64,000 bases of DNA, taken from Methylobacterium sp. J-048 (GTDB taxonomy: Bacteria > Pseudomonadota > Alphaproteobacteria > Rhizobiales > Beijerinckiaceae). Where the stretch lies: contig NZ_JAKSYL010000294.1 in the NCBI RefSeq assembly GCF_022829515.1, positions 34,377-98,376 of the forward strand. The letters are read 5' to 3'. A model generated the notes under the pieces. It had not been told where the DNA came from, did no database searches, and was given only the letters and a program-made list of their open reading frames with translations. The position numbers and the translations under genes were made by a program. Of the stretch, positions 59,933 through 64,000 are shown one piece after another. Numbering within the stretch: position 1 is the first letter of the stretch; each line of letters begins with the position of its first letter.

Positions 59933-60904
59933 TCATTGCAGCTTCGGATTGAGGGCGTCGCGCAGCCAATCCCCCAGGAGGTTGATGGCGATGACGAGGC
60001 CGGCCAGCGCCAGGCCCGGGAAGGCGACGATCCACCACTCGCCGGAGAACAGGAACCGGTTGCCGGTGCGGATCAGGGTGCCGAGCGACGGCATGGTCTC
60101 GGGCAGGCCGGTGCCGAGGAACGACAGGGTCGCCTCGGTGATGATCGCCAGCGCCAGGTTGATCGTGGCGATGACGAAGACCGGGCCGGTGACGTTGGGC
60201 AGCACGTGGCGCACCAGGATCACGGGGGGCGTCAGGCCGATCAGCCGGGCGGCCTGGACGTAGTCCTTGCCCTTCTCGACCATCACGGAGGAGCGCACGG
60301 TGCGGGCGTACTGGACCCAGAACGACAGGCCGATCGAGATGACGATCAGCCCGATCAGCGGCCCGACATCGAGGGCGCCGCCAAAACTCGCCCGGGCGAC
60401 GCCGTCGACCACCAGGGCGATCAGGATCGCCGGGAAGGTCAGCTGCACGTCGGCGATCCGCATGATCAGCGTGTCGAGGGCACCGCCCGCGTAGCCGGCA
60501 ACCAATCCCAGGGCGATGCCGAGCACCCCCGAGGTGATCACCCCGAGCACCCCGACGATCAGCGACAGGCGCAGGCCGTAGAGGACCGCCGAGAGCACGT
60601 CCCGGCCCTGGTCGTCGGTGCCGAGGTAGAACGGCGCCTGCCCGTCCGCCTGCCAGATCGGCGGCAGGTTGGAGTTGATCAGGTCGAGCTGGGCCGGGTC
60701 GTAGGGGTTTTGGGGCGAGATCAGGGGGGCCGCCACCGCGAGCCCGACCATCAGGACGGTGGCCAGAAGCGCCGCCATGGCGATCTTCGAGCCCAAAAAG
60801 CTCGCCAGCAGGTCGGAATCGCGCCAGCGCGCGATCCGGCCCGGCGTCGCCGCCTGCAGCGGGACCGGCGGGGCGTCGCCGGCGTCGATATCGCGTCCGC
60901 TCAT
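59933..60904 (-). CDS. Peptide-type ABC transporter permease (DppC/OppC-like)
   Basis: A 323-residue inner-membrane permease. An N-terminal cytoplasmic tail precedes the first TM (IAMAALLATVLMVGLAVAAP), then PFYLGTDDQGRDVLSAVLYG (the DppC signature), five further TMs and the coupling motif YVQAARLIGLTPPVILVRHV. Short operon gaps of 10 and 196 bases flank it. Confidence 0.93.
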   Translation of the reverse strand: MSGRDIDAGDAPPVPLQAATPGRIARWRDSDLLASFLGSKIAMAALLATVLMVGLAVAAPLISPQNPYDPAQLDLINSNLPPIWQADGQAPFYLGTDDQGRDVLSAVLYGLRLSLIVGVLGVITSGVLGIALGLVAGYAGGALDTLIMRIADVQLTFPAILIALVVDGVARASFGGALDVGPLIGLIVISIGLSFWVQYARTVRSSVMVEKGKDYVQAARLIGLTPPVILVRHVLPNVTGPVFVIATINLALAIITEATLSFLGTGLPETMPSLGTLIRTGNRFLFSGEWWIVAFPGLALAGLVIAINLLGDWLRDALNPKLQ

Positions 60905-60914
60905 CGACCGGCCC

Positions 60915-61892
60915 TCATGCCGTCGCCGTGGACAGCCGCAGGCGCGGATCGACCACGGTGTAGAGGATGTCGACCACGAGATTGATGGTCACGAAGATCA
61001 GCGCGACGAGCAGCAGGTAGGCGGACATGATCGGGATATCGACGTTCTGCACGGCCTGGACGAACAGCAGGCCCATGCCGGGCCACTGGAACACCGTCTC
61101 GGTGATGATCGAGAAGGCGATGACCGAGCCGAGCTGGAGCCCCGCGATGGTGATTACCGGCACGAGGGTGTTCTTGAGGGCGTGGCGCAGGTGGACGGCG
61201 CGGGTGGAGAGGCCCCGCGCCCGGGCGAAGCGGATGTAGTCGGTGCGCAGCACCTCCAGCATCTCGGCGCGCACCAGCCGCATGATCAGCGTCATCTGGA
61301 ACAGGCCGAGCGTGATGGACGGCAGGATCAGCGCCTTGAGGCCGGACCAGGTGAGGAAGCCGGTGGTCCACCAGCCGAGTCGCACCGTGTCGCCGCGCCC
61401 GTAGGAGGGCAGCCAGCCCAGCGTCACCGAGAACAGGTAGATCAGCAGGATGCCGATCAGGAACGTCGGCAGGCTGATGCCGATCAGCGAGACCGCCTGG
61501 AACAGGCCGGCGAGCCAGGACTCCCGGCGCAGCGCGCAATAGACTCCCATCAGGACGCCGACCACCAGGGCGAAGACCGTGGCGCAGAAGGCGAGCTCCA
61601 GGGTCGCCGGCATGCGCTCGGCCAGCAGCTGCGAGACCGGCTGGCGGAACTGGTACGAGATCCCGAGCCGGCCCCGGACCACGTCGCCGGCGTAGCGGGC
61701 GAACTGGACCAGCACGGAATCGTCGAGGCCGAGGCTCTTGCGGATCTCGGCCCGCTCGGAGGCGGGGGTGTCGGGCCCGACGATCTGGTTCACGGGGTCG
61801 CCCGCGAACCGGAACATCGAGAACGCGATCAGCCCGACGACCGCGAGCACCGCGGCCGCCTGGATCACCCGGCGCAACAGGAAGGCGAGCAC
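60915..61892 (-). CDS. Peptide-type ABC transporter permease (DppB/OppB-like)
   Basis: A 325-residue permease. MLAFLLRRVIQAAAVLAVVG, PVNQIVGPDTPASERAEIRK and GRLGISYQFRQPVSQLLAER are classic DppB N-terminal blocks. The coupling loop is DYIRFARARGLSTRAVHLRH and a late segment reads ITETVFQWPGMGLLFVQAV. Nine bases separate it from the binding-protein gene. Confidence 0.94.
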   Translation of the reverse strand: MLAFLLRRVIQAAAVLAVVGLIAFSMFRFAGDPVNQIVGPDTPASERAEIRKSLGLDDSVLVQFARYAGDVVRGRLGISYQFRQPVSQLLAERMPATLELAFCATVFALVVGVLMGVYCALRRESWLAGLFQAVSLIGISLPTFLIGILLIYLFSVTLGWLPSYGRGDTVRLGWWTTGFLTWSGLKALILPSITLGLFQMTLIMRLVRAEMLEVLRTDYIRFARARGLSTRAVHLRHALKNTLVPVITIAGLQLGSVIAFSIITETVFQWPGMGLLFVQAVQNVDIPIMSAYLLLVALIFVTINLVVDILYTVVDPRLRLSTATA

Positions 61893-61901
61893 GCCCGGCC
61901 C

Positions 61902-63518
61902 CTACTGGGGGTCTTTCGAGACCCAGTAGAGCAGGAGGAGGTTATCCGCGCGCTGGGTCAGGTGGACTTTCTTCGAGACGCCCCAGGCGAGCGCCTGCTG
62001 GTGCAGCGGGATGTAGCCCCAGTCGGCGTTCAGGACGTCAAAGCCGTCCTTGATCAGCGCGTCGCGTCTGGTCTTGTCGGTCTCACCCTCGACCTTGTCG
62101 GCGATCTCATCGATCTTTGGGTCGCAGTAGCCGGCCAAGTTCCAGCTGCCGCGACCAGACTTGTCGCCGGGTTTCCGGCAGCCGACGATCTCGTAGAGGA
62201 TGTTGTGGCTGTCCAGCGACGAGGGCGTCCAGCCGAGCAGGTAAAACGAGGTGTCGTAGTTCGGCGCCAGCACCTTGGCGAAGTATTTCGCCTTCGGCTG
62301 GGCGTTGAGGTTCACCTTGACGTTGATGCGGGCGAGCATCGAGACCACCGCCTGGCAGATCGCCTCGTCGTTGACGTAGCGGTCGTTGGGGCAGTCCATG
62401 GTGAGCGAGAACCCGTCCGGATAGCCAGCCTGGGCCATCAGCTCCTTGGCCTTCTTGAGGTCGGTGGCCGGGCGTTTGATCTCGTTGGCGCGGTCGTAGA
62501 GCGCGGGGGCGATCATCAGGGCCGAGGGCACCGCCTGCCCCCGCATAACCCGCTTGGCGATCGTCTCCTCGTCGATGGCAAGGTAGAACGCCTCGCGCAC
62601 CTTGATGTCCTTGAACGGGTTCTTGCCCTTGACGCTCGCATCCTTCAGCTCATCCCGGTCCTGGTCCATGCCGAGGAAGACCGTGCGCAGTTCCGGCCCG
62701 GCCATCACGGTGGCGGTGCCACTGGCGTTCACCCGCTGCTGGTCCTGGAGCGGCACCGGGTCGATCCAGTCGACCTCACCGGACAGCAGCGCTGCGACCC
62801 GGGTCGCCGGGTTGGCGATCGTGGTCAGCACCGCCTCGTCGAGGTTCGACTCGCGCTTGCCCCAGTAGCCGTCGAACTTCTTGAACACCGTTTTCACGCC
62901 GGGCTGATGCTCGGCGATCACGAACGGGCCGGTGCCGTTCTCATGCAGGGTGGCGTAGCTCGGGCTGGAGGCATTGGCCGGGGTCGGCTGGGCGGCGCCG
63001 TTCTTCTCGGACCATGCCTTCGACATGATCAGCCAGGTCGGGAACTGGGCGATGGCGATGGGGTTCGGCTTCTTCAGCACCATGTCGACGGTGTAGTCGT
63101 CGACCTTCACGAATTCGGCGTCGGACGGGACGTTGGTGGTGAAGTTCGAGCCGGAAGCCCGGACCCGCTGGGCGGAGAAGATCACGTCGTCGGCCGTGAA
63201 GGGCGAGCCGTCGTGGAACTTGACGTTCTTGCGCAGGTGGAAGCGCCAGCGGGTCGGCTCCAGCGTCTCCCAGGATTCGGCCAGTCCGGGGGCAAATTTC
63301 AGGTTCTTGTCGAGGGTGACCAACGACTCGTAGGTCGCCTGCTGCATGCCCTCCGTGAAGCTCTCCTTGAGGGAGTACGGATCGAGGGACTTGAGATCGC
63401 CCTGGAACGCAAAGCGGAACACGTTGGCGGCCTGCGCGGGCAGCGCCGCCAGCGCGAAGGTCGCGACCGCACCTGCGGCCACGCCGCGGGCGAGGATCTT
63501 CAGGGTCGATCGGGACAA
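61902..63518 (-). CDS. Peptide-type ABC transporter substrate-binding protein
   Basis: A 538-residue periplasmic protein of SBP family 5. Start TTG at 63518 is supported by GGAGA six bases upstream and gives the signal peptide LSRSTLKILARGVAAGAVAT...PAQA. FQGDLKSLDPYSLKESFTEG, LAESWETLEPTRWRFHLRKN, VKFHDGSPFTADDVIFSAQR and TGPFVIAEHQPG are family signatures; KVREAFYLAIDEETIAKRVM follows. Ligand (dipeptide, glutathione, nickel or other) cannot be told. First gene of the operon SBP-DppB-DppC-DppD-DppF. Confidence 0.94.
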   Translation of the reverse strand: MSRSTLKILARGVAAGAVATFALAALPAQAANVFRFAFQGDLKSLDPYSLKESFTEGMQQATYESLVTLDKNLKFAPGLAESWETLEPTRWRFHLRKNVKFHDGSPFTADDVIFSAQRVRASGSNFTTNVPSDAEFVKVDDYTVDMVLKKPNPIAIAQFPTWLIMSKAWSEKNGAAQPTPANASSPSYATLHENGTGPFVIAEHQPGVKTVFKKFDGYWGKRESNLDEAVLTTIANPATRVAALLSGEVDWIDPVPLQDQQRVNASGTATVMAGPELRTVFLGMDQDRDELKDASVKGKNPFKDIKVREAFYLAIDEETIAKRVMRGQAVPSALMIAPALYDRANEIKRPATDLKKAKELMAQAGYPDGFSLTMDCPNDRYVNDEAICQAVVSMLARINVKVNLNAQPKAKYFAKVLAPNYDTSFYLLGWTPSSLDSHNILYEIVGCRKPGDKSGRGSWNLAGYCDPKIDEIADKVEGETDKTRRDALIKDGFDVLNADWGYIPLHQQALAWGVSKKVHLTQRADNLLLLYWVSKDPQ

Positions 63519-63774
63519 GCGGATCTCCGGAACCGTGGAAGTTGATGGCTGGCGGCCATCAAAAGCGCAGGGGTTGAGCCTAGGCCCACTGAAGCGCGCG
63601 GGCAAACCGCACCGGCCACACACCCACAGCAAGGTTCGGACCATCCGTATACAAAATGCGAGGTCGATGGGTGCGGTGTTCACGGATCGGCTCGTGCAAG
63701 CCAACGGCTTCGTACATCAGATGTCGGATGATCCGTGGTTCGAAGGAGGGCCGATCCGGAGGTGACACGCGCCA
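63519..63774. other. Upstream region of the ABC importer operon
   Basis: Non-coding, about 256 bases. It should hold the operon promoter; no clear boxes were found by eye. Confidence 0.45.
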
Positions 63775-64000
63775 GCCCTCCCCCGCAGAGGGGGGGGGGG
63801 GGGGGGGGGGGGGGAAAAAGGCGGCGCGGGTTTGGCCCTTGCCCCCCCCCTCCCCGCCCCCCGGTGGGTGGGGCCGATGGCCCTCCCCCCCCCCCGGGCC
63901 CTCCCCCCCCCCCCCCCCCCCCCCCCCCTTGCCCCGGAACCGGGCGCCACACCCCCCAAAAGACACCGGGCCAAAAACCCCCCCCAACCGGGCGCGGGCG
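63775..64000. other. Low-complexity G/C homopolymers, probable sequence or assembly error
   Basis: The region starts as a normal family 2 repeat (CCTCCCCCGCAGAGGGG, compare 29957-29980). It then becomes a run of more than 20 G, five A, and many C runs up to the window end. Reading frames here are artefactual. The pattern fits unreadable sequence beyond a strong hairpin at a contig end. Confidence 0.75.

Noticed and set aside
63779..63830. G-run as a biological G-quadruplex
   Set aside because: The run is an uninterrupted homopolymer next to equally aberrant C runs, which fits read failure better than a functional quadruplex.
63580..63987. Glycine/proline-rich frames near the right end
   Set aside because: Generated by homopolymer G and C runs that are probably errors.

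Overview
The window is a high-G+C (about 70% by eye) alphaproteobacterial chromosome segment, most likely from Methylobacterium or a close relative in the Rhizobiales. The pointers are the two-domain cold-shock protein, the HWE-family histidine kinase, an ExaC-type aldehyde dehydrogenase with a DUF779 partner, a group I intron in tRNA-Arg(CCU) as known from Agrobacterium, and several families of dispersed palindromic repeats. No methanol-oxidation gene lies in the window, so the genus is an inference from overall character.

Layout. 1-3 kb: Ppx/GppA phosphatase (cut by the window edge), a stand-alone receiver protein and a double cold-shock protein. 3.3-5.5 kb: a three-gene inner-membrane iron-uptake cassette (DUF3649, PepSY, DUF3325). 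5.9-9.0 kb: aldehyde dehydrogenase, DUF779, an AhpD-like protein and a cupin. 9.3-15.3 kb (minus strand): a triose-phosphate operon gap - coiled-coil protein - pgk - coiled-coil protein - fba - thiE-like - Sel1 protein. 15.8-16.5 kb: DUF4164 protein and ZapA. 16.6-19.7 kb: an A+T-rich island holding one 991-residue PHP-phosphoesterase/SMC-like ATPase fusion, the best candidate for an anti-phage defence gene. 19.7-25.7 kb: malonate uptake (madL, madM), a GntR regulator and malonate decarboxylase subunits mdcA, C, D, E. 26.0-27.2 kb: a dead IS110-type transposase.

27.4-39.5 kb: two exported-looking NAD(P)-dependent oxidoreductases, a haloacid dehalogenase, murJ, superoxide dismutase, an HWE histidine kinase, and the trmB-metK-XRE block. 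39.6-40.0 kb: tRNA-Arg(CCU) interrupted by a 261-nt group I intron. 40.0-50.2 kb: SNase-like protein, M48 lipoprotein protease, GST, a small membrane protein, an EamA protein, a three-subunit molybdenum hydroxylase (PaoABC-like), an M20 dipeptidase and an orphan ParA. 50.9-57.4 kb: a royal-jelly/Yellow-type protein, a MEKHLA/PAS protein and a FecI-FecR-TonB receptor iron-signalling cassette. 57.8-63.5 kb: a five-gene peptide-type ABC importer. The last ~220 bases collapse into homopolymer G and C and look like sequence or assembly error at a contig end.

Functional links: iron acquisition appears twice (inner-membrane cassette at 3.3 kb; FecI/FecR/receptor at 53-57 kb). Malonate is imported by MadLM, cleaved by Mdc and probably controlled by the GntR protein through repeats in the divergent promoter. 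The central-carbon operon carries two uncharacterised coiled-coil proteins between its enzymes.
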